This document shows positions 56,146 to 64,000 of a stretch of DNA of 64,000 nucleotides, in pieces (positions within the stretch are counted from its first letter, which is position 1; every line of letters starts with the position of its first letter). Origin of the DNA: Clostridia bacterium (lineage in GTDB: Bacteria > Bacillota > Clostridia > Lachnospirales > Cellulosilyticaceae); NCBI GenBank assembly GCA_029239755.1, contig JARBUI010000003.1:186001-250000 (forward strand), read 5' to 3'. The position numbers and the translations under genes are program-made. Below the pieces are notes generated by a model. That model was not told the origin of the DNA. It ran no database searches and saw only the letters and a program-made list of their open reading frames with translations.

Positions 56146-56745
56146 CTACATGTTAGTAGTTACTGGAATGGGCTCGCCCCTATCCACTACAAGTTCCGTT
56201 TCAATAGTGTGCATAAGCGCTGCCTTTACCTGAAATTTTGGTCTGCACATAGGGTCATTCTGTATGGGTACCGGCATAACCTGTTCACCTTTAGCATATT
56301 TAGCTGCATTTTTGCCTATTTGTCTATAAGTTTCCAGTGTTAAGAGAGGTGCTTGCGGAAAGAGTTCCAAGTTAGTAAGGGGATACAAATCTTTTTGATG
56401 AATAACAGCAGTGCCTTTTGACTGAAGCCCTATACCAATTCCTGAACCTGCTAGTTTAGCAACATCATTTCCCATAAAAGAAACATCTGAGGTTCTCATG
56501 ATACGATATACTTTAGGTATCATCCCTTCTTCTTCTATGCCTGCCATTATTTCCTTAAGCACTTTATCTACTGGAAGTCCATTGATTGTGTAATGAATCT
56601 TAATCCCATATGCCGCGCCAATCCCAATACCTACTTCTTTAGGACTTTGATAACTGTTACTTGAAGGAGTGAGGTTTTTATGGCCATCTAACTCTTGGCT
56701 TAGAAGTATTTGTTTAACGATATCTGCTATAAGCTTTTCATCCAT
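56146..56745 (-). CDS. pduD: B12-dependent propanediol dehydratase medium subunit
   Basis: A 199-residue subunit. Residues 1-19 (DEKLIADIVKQILLSQEL) form an amphipathic helix and are followed by a Ser/Asn-rich linker, the known layout of the PduD encapsulation peptide. The core begins GIGIGAAYGIKIHYTING and ends with RPKFQVKAALMHTIETELVV. It binds cobalamin together with PduC. Confidence 0.95.
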   Translation of the reverse strand: MDEKLIADIVKQILLSQELDGHKNLTPSSNSYQSPKEVGIGIGAAYGIKIHYTINGLPVDKVLKEIMAGIEEEGMIPKVYRIMRTSDVSFMGNDVAKLAGSGIGIGLQSKGTAVIHQKDLYPLTNLELFPQAPLLTLETYRQIGKNAAKYAKGEQVMPVPIQNDPMCRPKFQVKAALMHTIETELVVDRGEPIPVTTNM

Positions 56746-56760
56746 ATTGGCTCTTACCTC

Positions 56761-58425
56761 CTACAAGTTTTCTGGAGAGATAATATGAGGAATATCTTTT
56801 ATCTCTTCCCAGCGTTCATTACTCATGACATAACCAGTACCTGGTCCTTTGTAATCATTTTTAAAGTTAATAGCACTTTGTACTTTAAAATCAGTATCTA
56901 AGATGGCGGATGTATGAAGATAATCACCTGTCATACGCTGCTTAAACATTTCGAGAAGACTTCCTGCTACATCTTCGAACCCTGATTTTTGAAGTGCTTT
57001 GATGATATCAATTCCTGTAATATTCTTTTTCATCATTTCATCTATTGCCACTAAATCCTTAACAATGTCTCGGTCTATTACATCTTTGCTTGAGTGTGCA
57101 TAAGTGATTGCTTCAACTTCTTCATCTGTAACTTCTGGGAAGTCTAACTCTTTAAAGATAGCCTGCATTGCTTTGGCGGCCTTATTTCTGACTCTTATTA
57201 CGTCTTCTTCTTTGACAGGTCTAAGACCTCCATCTACTTTAAGGTCTCTTTGAAGGACATTGTAGTCATCAAAGTCTTCCGCATCAAAGTTAGAACCTGC
57301 AAACATGTTATCCTCATTTGGCGTACCGCTGTAACCTGAGAAAATGAAGTCTGTTCCTGGCAGCATCTGCATAAGCATTCTTGCCGTTCTTCTAATATCT
57401 GAATGTGAAAAAGTCTGATCGTTACTTGATGCTACTTCAAGGTCTAATATAGCTGCTATAAGATTCTCAGCTAAAATAGCTCTTACACCTGACGGCACTG
57501 AAGTTGTAATCCCAACACAGCTTACAGAACCATTTTGAATACCTTGAACCCCGCCGCCCCTTGTTACCATCAAGCACCTTGTTTCGAGGTAAAGCATGGA
57601 TTTCTTTTCCGCATTTCCCATAAGGACTTCTGAGCCTGTCCCAGAAGTATATCTCATTTTAAGTCCTCTTGAAGCATAGGCAGAGGCTAGAAATGTTTTA
57701 GAATAAGGGGTATCATCCCCATCAATAAATACCTTTTCAGTACCATATACAGAGATCGTTTCTGCATAAGTGGTAAGTCCTCTCATACCAAGCTCAAGTT
57801 CTACTGCTTCTTCAACAGCACACTGTGTAAGTACGCCTCTTGATCCAATTTGTGAGCCTACCAAAAGTCCAATGGCTGTAAACGGTGCGTATCTTGCTAT
57901 ACCTACTGTTGTTTCTTCTTCTCTAAATCCTCTAAGCGCCCCTTCTGCAGCATCCGCTGCTATAAGTATCGGGTTGTCCTTAGCATTTGTTATATGTGCT
58001 TGATTTGCAGGGTGTCTTCTTGCCCTCATCTTTTGCATTGCCATCATCATCTCTACTACATTAAGATGACTCATTACCCTGGTGAGCTTGGCTGGTGTAA
58101 AACCTTTTGCAATTTCTATTATTTGTTCTCTTGAAACATGGATATCAACTAACATTCTTGCTATATCTAACGTCGGTATTTCCATGCTCTTAGGAGCTAT
58201 TTTTGTATCTATATAATGGTCTGCAATAAAGTAATCCATAAAATCAAATTCTTCTCTTGTTTTCCCATCCATGAAAGTGACCTTGTCATTTTCAATCTTT
58301 ATAGAAGGAGAAGGGTCATAAGGACTTAACATAGCCACAAAGCCTTTTTCTGGCCATTCGCTTATAAAACCATCTTTATTTACAGGGCGACTGTCTAGTA
58401 CTTCCATTCGTTTAGAACGTTTCAC
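56761..58425 (-). CDS. pduC: B12-dependent propanediol dehydratase large subunit
   Basis: A 554-residue TIM-barrel subunit that holds the active site converting 1,2-propanediol to propanal (or glycerol to 3-hydroxypropanal). It starts with the family N terminus RSKRMEVLDSRPVNKDGF; other family blocks are RRHPANQAHITNAKDNPILI, SNDQTFSHSDIRRTARML and DFIFSGYSGTPNEDN. Length equals that of Salmonella PduC. GTG start. This subunit clearly belongs to the B12 type and not to the glycyl-radical type that many fucose/rhamnose compartments of Clostridia use. Confidence 0.97.
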   Translation of the reverse strand: MKRSKRMEVLDSRPVNKDGFISEWPEKGFVAMLSPYDPSPSIKIENDKVTFMDGKTREEFDFMDYFIADHYIDTKIAPKSMEIPTLDIARMLVDIHVSREQIIEIAKGFTPAKLTRVMSHLNVVEMMMAMQKMRARRHPANQAHITNAKDNPILIAADAAEGALRGFREEETTVGIARYAPFTAIGLLVGSQIGSRGVLTQCAVEEAVELELGMRGLTTYAETISVYGTEKVFIDGDDTPYSKTFLASAYASRGLKMRYTSGTGSEVLMGNAEKKSMLYLETRCLMVTRGGGVQGIQNGSVSCVGITTSVPSGVRAILAENLIAAILDLEVASSNDQTFSHSDIRRTARMLMQMLPGTDFIFSGYSGTPNEDNMFAGSNFDAEDFDDYNVLQRDLKVDGGLRPVKEEDVIRVRNKAAKAMQAIFKELDFPEVTDEEVEAITYAHSSKDVIDRDIVKDLVAIDEMMKKNITGIDIIKALQKSGFEDVAGSLLEMFKQRMTGDYLHTSAILDTDFKVQSAINFKNDYKGPGTGYVMSNERWEEIKDIPHIISPENL

Positions 58426-58442
58426 TGTCTCCCACCCCTATC

Positions 58443-59282
58443 TTATTTTTTTAATTGTGCTAATACTTCTTTAGTGATACGCGCGATAAGTTCTGCGTTG
58501 TCGATTGTTTTTGGTTTTTCTTTAGTTGTTTCGCAGTTGCATACTCTGTTTTTGCAGTTTGCATCATGTGTACATGCTGTACCTTCTGGTTTTGTGCATA
58601 CTCCTTCTCTCTCAATACAAGGATGTTTGCCTGGTACGTTGAATGCTCTTCTTAAATCAAGAAGACGTTTAACTTCATGAGCTGGAATTTCTTTCGCTCC
58701 GCCTAACATTTGTGCTCTATAAGATAATTCTGCATAAAATTCTAAGCTTTCCATTTTAAAGTATGCTGCCATTAGGTCTACTCCCCATGATAAAGCACCA
58801 TGGCTTTCTAGTAATACTGCATCATGTGTATTGAAGAATGGTTCAATAGCATCAGGGATTTCCATAGTTGATGGAAGACCATATGGTGCGATAGGTACTT
58901 CGCCAAGGAAGATTGTTGCTTCTGGCATAATTTGTTTATCAAGAGGAATACCTGCTATAGCATGTGCTGTTGCATACATTGGATGTGCATGAACTACTGA
59001 ATTAACATCTTCTCTGCATTCATAAACACGTAAATGCATTTTAATTTCTGAAGATGGTTTATGAATTCCGTCTGATTGAAGCACATTGCCTTTCATGTCA
59101 ATTTTACAGATCATGTTTGGTGTCATAAAGCCTTTACTTACACCTGTTGGTGTACAGAGGATTTCGTTAGGACCTATTTTGTAAGAAAAGTTCCCGTCAT
59201 TAGCTGCTACCATTCCTCTATTGTAAACACGTTTACCAATTTCACACATTAACTTTCTCATTTCAAACTCATTAACAAACAT
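58443..59282 (-). CDS. Class II fuculose/rhamnulose-1-phosphate aldolase with Cys-rich linker and encapsulation peptide
   Basis: A 279-residue zinc aldolase that cleaves the C1-phosphate of fuculose or rhamnulose into DHAP and L-lactaldehyde. The FucA-like core is residues 1-217: catalytic Glu79 in KPSSEIKMH, zinc ligands His98, His100 (VVHAHPMYA) and His161 (LESHGAL). Residues 218-257 contain six cysteines (222, 229, 237, 243, 248, 250). Residues 261-279 (DNAELIARITKEVLAQLKK) form an amphipathic helix like the targeting tags of PduD and PduP. It is the first gene of the operon, behind GGGAGGT. Aldolases with C-terminal tags are known from glycyl-radical fucose compartments; here the partner is a B12 dehydratase. 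Confidence 0.93.
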   Translation of the reverse strand: MFVNEFEMRKLMCEIGKRVYNRGMVAANDGNFSYKIGPNEILCTPTGVSKGFMTPNMICKIDMKGNVLQSDGIHKPSSEIKMHLRVYECREDVNSVVHAHPMYATAHAIAGIPLDKQIMPEATIFLGEVPIAPYGLPSTMEIPDAIEPFFNTHDAVLLESHGALSWGVDLMAAYFKMESLEFYAELSYRAQMLGGAKEIPAHEVKRLLDLRRAFNVPGKHPCIEREGVCTKPEGTACTHDANCKNRVCNCETTKEKPKTIDNAELIARITKEVLAQLKK

Positions 59283-59318
59283 ATGTTACCTCCCTGATTT
59301 TTGTTTTTTGTTAGTTTT

Positions 59319-59336
59319 TGTTGTTTTATCTTTGTT
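59319..59336. promoter_or_regulatory. Candidate DeoR operator of the microcompartment operon
   Basis: TGTTGTTTTATCTTTGTT matches 16 of 18 bases of the site at 60300-60317 in front of the deoR-type gene, and lies at the expected transcription start of the microcompartment operon. Confidence 0.65.
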
Positions 59337-59343
59337 TGACTTT

Positions 59344-59372
59344 ATTCTATCACTATTGCCTTATGAATTCAA
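59344..59372 (-). promoter_or_regulatory. Promoter of the microcompartment operon
   Basis: On the minus strand TTGAAT (59367-59372) and TAGAAT (59344-59349) are 17 bp apart, about 62 bp upstream of the aldolase start. Confidence 0.7.
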
Positions 59373-59482
59373 TAGAATTTTAGATGAAATTAAAGAAACT
59401 CAACAAAAAAATGTATAAGTCTATTAAAATATGGGTATACTCTATACTTTAATAAGCTTATACATTTAAAACGATCATTTTT

Positions 59483-60256
59483 CTATTTACATACTATTTG
59501 TTTTATCCCGTGTTGTGTGCAAAATTCCTGCCATTCCGGAGGCAGTTCCTGATCCACAACAAGGTAATTAATTTTACTTACTTCTATTAATTTATGCATG
59601 GATATTTTCTGCATCTTGGTACTGTCAACCGCTAAAATAATTTCTTTAGCGCACCCTATCATAGCTTTTTTTATTTCTACTTCCAGTTCATTTGTATCCA
59701 TAGCCCCTCTTTGTAAGTCTACTCCCTTACAAGATATCACGGCCTTATCTGCATAATAGTTTTTAATGTTATCTTTGGCTGTTGGACCTATCAAAGAAAG
59801 AGACCTCTTCCTAAGGGTGCCTCCTGTTGATACAACATTAAGCTCTTCGTGTGAGCTGAGCTCAGATAGGATGCTAATAGAATTAGTAATAACCGTAAGT
59901 CTTTTATTTTTATCTATGTTTTTGGCTACTTCTAAACAAGTAGTACTTGGGTCAAGCATGACCACTTCTCCATCATAAAGCATATCTGCTACAGCAATTG
60001 CAATCTTTTGTTTGCTGCTTATATTTTCATTAACACGCATACTAAACGGTGTATCTTCTACATCTTTGATTGTTCCATTTATAAAAATAGCTCCTCCATA
60101 CGTTCTTTTTAATATGCCTAGTTTTTCGATCTTTTCTAAATCTCTTCGTATGGTCTCTTCTGTTACTTCAAAAAGTTTACTAAGTTCTATGACCTTAACT
60201 GATTTTTCTCTCTCTACAATCTCTGTAATATATTTCTGTCTTTCTAACGCAAGCAT
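59483..60256 (-). CDS. DeoR-family regulator, probable repressor of the microcompartment operon
   Basis: A 257-residue regulator: an N-terminal DeoR helix-turn-helix (RQKYITEIVEREKSVKVIEL, then FEVTEETIRRDLEKIEKLG) and a sugar-phosphate-sensing DeoRC domain with MLDPSTTCLEVAKN and VISCKGVDLQRGAMDTNELE. The ATG at 60256 behind GGGAGGTG is the right start; a longer open frame reaches upstream into the control region. DeoR proteins usually respond to a phosphorylated sugar such as fuculose-1-phosphate. It replaces PocR, the AraC-type activator of enteric pdu operons. Confidence 0.9.
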   Translation of the reverse strand: MLALERQKYITEIVEREKSVKVIELSKLFEVTEETIRRDLEKIEKLGILKRTYGGAIFINGTIKDVEDTPFSMRVNENISSKQKIAIAVADMLYDGEVVMLDPSTTCLEVAKNIDKNKRLTVITNSISILSELSSHEELNVVSTGGTLRKRSLSLIGPTAKDNIKNYYADKAVISCKGVDLQRGAMDTNELEVEIKKAMIGCAKEIILAVDSTKMQKISMHKLIEVSKINYLVVDQELPPEWQEFCTQHGIKQIVCK

Positions 60257-60299
60257 TATACACCTCCCACCCATATGTTTTATGCTTTTTATGGTTTTG

Positions 60300-60317
60300 T
60301 GTTGTTTTTTCTTTATT
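60300..60317. promoter_or_regulatory. Candidate DeoR autoregulatory operator
   Basis: TGTTGTTTTTTCTTTATT, 44 bp upstream of the deoR-type start, nearly repeats the site at 59319-59336. Confidence 0.6.
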
Positions 60318-60386
60318 GTATTTGATTTTAACATATTCTTTGGTATTTTAAAATAGCTTTATAACATAATCTTAAATTTACCTATA

Positions 60387-60443
60387 TTTAATGTAAATTT
60401 TACATGCACAACTTAATATTGAATTGTTAAAATTTACATTAAA
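60387..60443. repeat. Perfect 16-bp inverted repeat before the second chemoreceptor gene
   Basis: TTTAATGTAAATTTTA (60387-60402) and its exact reverse complement (60428-60443) are separated by 25 nt. The left copy also contains the dyad ATGTAAA-T-TTTACAT (60391-60405). The right arm ends 5 bp before the ribosome site AAAGGAG, so it overlaps the leader of the mRNA. Confidence 0.8.
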
Positions 60444-60458
60444 ACTAAAGGAGTATGT

Positions 60459-62576
60459 ATGAATACATTAACAATAAAGCTAAAATCTTTCTTATCACAA
60501 CTCTTTTTACATCTAAAATCTTTTAGGCCAAAGTTGAAGTTTAATCTTAAATTTAAGCTTAATTCAAATTCCAGAAAATTTGGTCTGATGAGTCGTATCA
60601 TTATATTAACCTTTCTTATATCTATTCTTCCTATTATCATTTTAATTTCTGCTACCTACTATGATACTAAAACAAGCATTGAAAATGATATCAAAAATTC
60701 ATCCATTTTATTTAATAGTAATATGATAGGTGCACTTCAAAATGTTTTAGATACTGAATCAAATACACTTAAACTCCTTACTACAGATACTCTCTTTACG
60801 GAGTTTAAAAACGATTCCGCATCGCAAAATGATATCAGACAAAAGTTAATAACCATGACACATTCAAAAGAATTTGTCTCTGGCATTTATATGAAATTTG
60901 ACAATTATGACCTGCCAGTTGGCTATTCAAAAGATAAAGTAGAGAAGCTCACAAAAGAGGACATCGACGGTAATTATCTCTATAGTAGTGCAAAGAAAAA
61001 GAAACAACTCGTTATGTCTTCCCCTTATCAAGACGATCTTACAAAAAAACTTATTATCACCCTATCTTGTCCTATAATAAGTAAGTCAAGTGATTTTGTG
61101 GGTGCAATCAATATGGATATTAGTATGGACTATCTTTCAAAGCATCTCTACACACAAATGTCTGAGACAGGGTTAGATTCTAATATAGGGGTAATGATTT
61201 ACCTGGATAATGGTACAATTATGGCCTGCACAGATGAAAGCTATGTCAATAAAAAACTAGCTCTATTTAAAGGCGGCTTTAATCTCATTAATAACCATAC
61301 TGAATTCTTTTCAGCAGACTTCGCAGGCGATTATTATCATTTTTATAGAGGAGAAAAAAGTAATGGACTTAATATCATATGCTATGTTAAAGCTTCTTAT
61401 ATAAGCAGTCTTATCAAAATCAAAGTAGCACCTCTATTTTATACTATACTTATTGTCTTTATGGCAGCTATTTTAGCTGGATTATTTTATGCCTATCACT
61501 TTTTAAAACCCATTAAGTTTATTTTAAGCGCACTTGGAAAAATTAAAGCCAATGACCTAGACGCTCATATAGATACCAAAAAGATCAGAACACGGGATAT
61601 ATTTGAAATAGCGAATGCTGTTAATGAACTCATCCATAGCCTTAAAGATACTGTTACGAGTCTCCAGAGCACTTCTAATCAGTTAGTTGATGATGCTCAC
61701 AATGTCAAAGAAATCATTCATAAGTGTAACTCTTATGGTGATCAAACTTTAAGGTTAATTGGAAATATTTCTGCCGGAGCTCAAAATCAGATGAGTAAAA
61801 TTAAAGATAGCTTGGATTCTTCGCTCATCCTTAATCAAAAGTTTGAGGAAGCACAAATCATCAATAGCAAAATGAAAGAAGAATCCAAGGCTGTTAATCA
61901 GGTTATAGGTAATGGCATGGCAATGGTAAATGATTTAAAAGAGTCGGTTCATCTAAATAATCACGGTCTTGTAGATTTAAAAGAATGCGTTACTTTAATA
62001 GGAAATAAATCAAATCAAATTAAAAGTATCCTCTCTACTATGCAAAAACTTACTAAGCAAACTAATTTACTTGCCTTCAATGCATCAATAGAAGCTTCAA
62101 GGGCGGGTGAAGAAGGACGAGATTTTGCTGTTGTAGCTAACGAGGTAAGAAAGCTCGCTGATATCTCAGCTAACTTCGCAGTAGAAATCGAGCAAATTGT
62201 TGGGGAGAATATTGTGTCTGTTAATAAGTTAATATCAGATGTAGATAAGTTCTCAAATTCACAGGAATCCACCGAAGAAGTTTTGCAGAAAACTGAATCA
62301 CGTTTTATAGATATTAAAACAACGATTGATTCAGTACAAAATTCTATTAGAAATGTAGATATTGTGTTAAAAGACATTGAAGAAGCAAAGGACAACCTTA
62401 TTTCTGAAATAAATAGTGTCTATAGTGTAGCACAAGAAACGATTACTTCTACAGAAATGGTAGAATCTTATGCCGAAGCTCAAGTAGCAAGCCTGCAAGA
62501 GGTTGTTGCAACCTCTGAAGGGTTAAAAACGCTCTCTGCAACGCTCGAACAAATGGTACATAATTATCGTTTATAA
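60459..62576 (+). CDS. Methyl-accepting chemotaxis protein
   Basis: A 705-residue chemoreceptor: helices at about residues 43-66 and 325-350 around an extracellular Cache-like domain, a HAMP segment (about 350-400) and a signalling domain with hairpin tip [20 protein letters not shown] near residue 535. The N terminus is a long basic tail with repeated KLKS/KLKF-like units (residues 5-40), similar in character to the receptor at 5461. It lies next to the microcompartment regulator, so a deoxy-sugar or propanediol could be the ligand; that is inference. Monocistronic. Confidence 0.93.
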   Translation: MNTLTIKLKSFLSQLFLHLKSFRPKLKFNLKFKLNSNSRKFGLMSRIIILTFLISILPIIILISATYYDTKTSIENDIKNSSILFNSNMIGALQNVLDTESNTLKLLTTDTLFTEFKNDSASQNDIRQKLITMTHSKEFVSGIYMKFDNYDLPVGYSKDKVEKLTKEDIDGNYLYSSAKKKKQLVMSSPYQDDLTKKLIITLSCPIISKSSDFVGAINMDISMDYLSKHLYTQMSETGLDSNIGVMIYLDNGTIMACTDESYVNKKLALFKGGFNLINNHTEFFSADFAGDYYHFYRGEKSNGLNIICYVKASYISSLIKIKVAPLFYTILIVFMAAILAGLFYAYHFLKPIKFILSALGKIKANDLDAHIDTKKIRTRDIFEIANAVNELIHSLKDTVTSLQSTSNQLVDDAHNVKEIIHKCNSYGDQTLRLIGNISAGAQNQMSKIKDSLDSSLILNQKFEEAQIINSKMKEESKAVNQVIGNGMAMVNDLKESVHLNNHGLVDLKECVTLIGNKSNQIKSILSTMQKLTKQTNLLAFNASIEASRAGEEGRDFAVVANEVRKLADISANFAVEIEQIVGENIVSVNKLISDVDKFSNSQESTEEVLQKTESRFIDIKTTIDSVQNSIRNVDIVLKDIEEAKDNLISEINSVYSVAQETITSTEMVESYAEAQVASLQEVVATSEGLKTLSATLEQMVHNYRL

Positions 62577-62680
62577 ATCAAGAGAATATAGCATATTTAA
62601 AATATGCCTATACATACAGTAGTATCTAAAGTTCTTCCGCATATAAGTTTAACTCTTGCTTAACACGTAAAATCCAGCTG

Positions 62681-62733
62681 TATAATTACAAGGGACAGAA
62701 GCTGTAAAAGCCTTTCTGTCCCTTGTAATTATA
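62681..62733. terminator. Bidirectional terminator, perfect 20-bp stem
   Basis: Bases 62681-62700 pair perfectly with 62714-62733 around a 13-nt loop, between the convergent chemoreceptor and carbohydrate-binding-like genes. Confidence 0.85.
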
Positions 62734-62788
62734 CCTAATATAAAATTTCTCATTATAACAATTTATAGTCTTTTCAAAAATTATAGAC

Positions 62789-63571
62789 CTATATGCCATA
62801 TACCTCTATTTGACTGAGTGCAGGAAATGGTGATGGATCATCTGCCTTAATTAAATCACTGATTTGTATCCACTCAATCTTTTTCTTATCGAACGTCAGT
62901 GTATGTCCCTTATCACTTCTTTCTAGGTCCCAAGTGATATGACTGCCATCTGAAAATCTTAAAGTAACCTGTTTCCACCAGTTATCGTGTGGAAAGTCCG
63001 ATCTTGTATATAAAACAACCTTGTCTACTTCAACCGTTCTTCCAAATGCTACTTTAAGGGCTGCTTCATCATCTTGATTAATTCCCCATGATTCATACGG
63101 CCATGCCCCATGCAAGTGGTTTTCACGATTTCCGTTAATTGCATTTTTAGCTGCGAACACTGACTCGCCCCTTGTTTCTACATTTGCTGTGACATGAGGG
63201 TAGCATCCACTTTCTCCGTGTTGGTCTACTACGTTAAGTGCAACATTTCTATAAGCATCAATCTCTTCTTTTGTCACTGCCCTCACATACAATAAATGTT
63301 TGTCACCATAAAATGTTTTTGGGGAGTAACATATTTTCTTTTCACCGAAAGGAATCTGATACTGCCATTTATGATTAGTCAAATAAACCAAGGCAGGCCC
63401 TAGTGCATCATCTACCTGCACCTTGTAAAACTGATTTCCTTCTGACGTTTCTATTACGATTAGATCCCCTTTTTCGTATGTACCCTCAAAAACAAGATTG
63501 ACTTCATCTTGCCCTGTACGAGACGCAATAATGCAACCATCTTCTTTTACGACTTTCAATGATAGCTCCAT
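62789..63571 (-). CDS. Protein with C-terminal discoidin-like carbohydrate-binding domain
   Basis: A 260-residue protein without signal peptide or membrane helix. The C-terminal part (about 130-260) resembles an F5/8 type C (discoidin) domain: AAKNAINGNRENHLHGAWPY, KVVLYTRSDFPHDNWWKQVT and the ending ISQIEVYGI-like LSQIEVYGI. The N-terminal part (1-125) is an unrecognised beta-rich domain. The ATG at 63571 behind AAAAGGAGAG is the better start. It follows the partial gene at 63653 in the same direction, so both may belong to a polysaccharide-degradation operon entering the window from the right. Function unknown. Confidence 0.8.
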   Translation of the reverse strand: MELSLKVVKEDGCIIASRTGQDEVNLVFEGTYEKGDLIVIETSEGNQFYKVQVDDALGPALVYLTNHKWQYQIPFGEKKICYSPKTFYGDKHLLYVRAVTKEEIDAYRNVALNVVDQHGESGCYPHVTANVETRGESVFAAKNAINGNRENHLHGAWPYESWGINQDDEAALKVAFGRTVEVDKVVLYTRSDFPHDNWWKQVTLRFSDGSHITWDLERSDKGHTLTFDKKKIEWIQISDLIKADDPSPFPALSQIEVYGI

Positions 63572-63652
63572 ATTTACTCTCCTTTTCTTATTTTCCAAGT
63601 GCATATCTTATTTCACTTTTATCTTCACAAACTCATTTCTTGGCTTGAGTAT

Positions 63653-64000
63653 TTATTGATTACAAGCTATAAACAAAGGTTCTTTTTCACCTTGCAGATT
63701 GATATACCAGCCCTCATCTTTAACAAAGGTTATAGCTGGTGGTTCATTCCACCCGCTATTATTTGTTCTCTCATTTTCCTTACCGTAGACTGCACAAGCG
63801 AGCCAGTGTGTTCCAGGCTCAAGATGTCCAATAAGGGTTGGTATTGCTGTTCGTGGATGAAGAAGATTTGTATTAGGCTCTGCAATAACCATTTGGCCCG
63901 TTCTTTTCCCAGTAAAATCAATAATCCCGCTGGTTGCCCACGGAAACTTAGCAGCCACCCCTCCATTTTCATAAATAATATCACTATTCTTCCCGGTTAC
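63653..64000 (-). CDS. C-terminal end of a larger protein (DUF2264-like?), cut by the window edge
   Basis: The frame is open to the last base, giving the final 115 residues of a protein that begins outside the window; the GTG at 63958 is internal. The visible part (TAIPTLIGHLEPGTHWLACA, WNEPPAITFVKDEGWYINL) recalls the C terminus of DUF2264-type proteins encoded near plant polysaccharide enzymes. This is an impression only. It is followed by the discoidin-like gene 81 bp later. Confidence 0.65.
   Translation of the reverse strand, partial: VTGKNSDIIYENGGVAAKFPWATSGIIDFTGKRTGQMVIAEPNTNLLHPRTAIPTLIGHLEPGTHWLACAVYGKENERTNNSGWNEPPAITFVKDEGWYINLQGEKEPLFIACNQ

Noticed and set aside
45651-59282. 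Glycyl-radical propanediol dehydratase compartment (GRM type)
   Set aside because: No glycyl-radical enzyme or activase is present; PduCDE, GH and O are clear B12-type proteins.
45651-59282. Cobalamin riboswitch controlling the B12-dependent operon
   Set aside because: The 200-bp leader region before the aldolase gene is AT-rich and shows no B12-box-like element that I can recognise.
59297-59340. Runs of TTTTTGTT before the microcompartment operon as a CRISPR-like or tandem repeat array
   Set aside because: Only irregular short T/G runs without fixed spacing; a regulator site is the simpler reading.
60257-60334. Longer N terminus for the DeoR-type regulator
   Set aside because: The extra residues are translated from the control region; the ATG at 60256 has a strong ribosome site and gives the normal DeoR start.

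Overview
The window reads as the chromosome of a low-GC, Gram-positive, anaerobic Clostridia, most likely a motile, plant- or mucus-sugar-degrading member of the Lachnospirales. This rests on AT-rich intergenic DNA, strong AGGAGG-type ribosome binding sites, lipoprotein sugar-binding proteins, YesM/YesN-type two-component systems and two chemoreceptors. Nearly all of it is devoted to finding, importing and fermenting deoxy-sugars (L-fucose, L-rhamnose) and one further polyol or ketose. No rRNA, tRNA, CRISPR array, phage gene or transposase was seen.

Layout. (1) 1-5.2 kb: end of a sensor kinase, L-fucose mutarotase, L-fucose isomerase and a divergent GntR/LacI-hybrid regulator with candidate operators between them. 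(2) 5.4-7.6 kb: chemoreceptor. (3) 7.6-15.6 kb: minus-strand ketohexose/polyol operon (class II aldolase, LacI regulator, FGGY kinase, zinc dehydrogenase, PfkB kinase, aldo/keto reductase, second FucU, aldose-epimerase relative), with palindromic LacI-type operators in front of two of its genes. (4) 15.6-27.1 kb: a ribose-type ABC importer with four tandem, paralogous binding proteins, preceded by a membrane-anchored binding protein, sensor kinase and response regulator that look like an XylFII-LytS-type three-component sensor. (5) 27.3-33.9 kb: L-rhamnose isomerase, an arabinose-isomerase-family protein, AraC regulator, fasciclin protein, LysR regulator and a small iron-sulfur protein. (6) 34-43.8 kb: rhamnose regulator, mutarotase, RhaSPQT-type ABC importer and a second kinase/regulator pair. 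(7) 44.1-59.3 kb: rhamnulokinase and a 15-gene bacterial microcompartment operon. (8) 59.5-64 kb: DeoR regulator, second chemoreceptor, a carbohydrate-binding-like protein and a partial gene.

How it fits together. Fucose and rhamnose are isomerised by FucI and RhaA, and RhaB phosphorylates at C1. A class II aldolase whose tail carries a predicted encapsulation helix would make DHAP and L-lactaldehyde in or at the microcompartment. A zinc alcohol dehydrogenase with an N-terminal targeting helix could interconvert aldehydes and alcohols (lactaldehyde to 1,2-propanediol and/or propanal to propanol). The B12-dependent diol dehydratase PduCDE, with reactivase PduGH and adenosyltransferase PduO, makes propanal, and PduP and PduL convert it to propionyl-CoA and propionyl phosphate. 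The main item to pursue is this compact Pdu variant: the aldolase is fused to a cysteine-rich linker plus targeting helix, four BMC-H proteins include one with a 53-residue leader and an apparent internal start, no PduB-type shell protein is present, and a DeoR regulator has a near-identical candidate operator at its own gene and at the operon. Functions are read from family resemblance; none was tested by database search.
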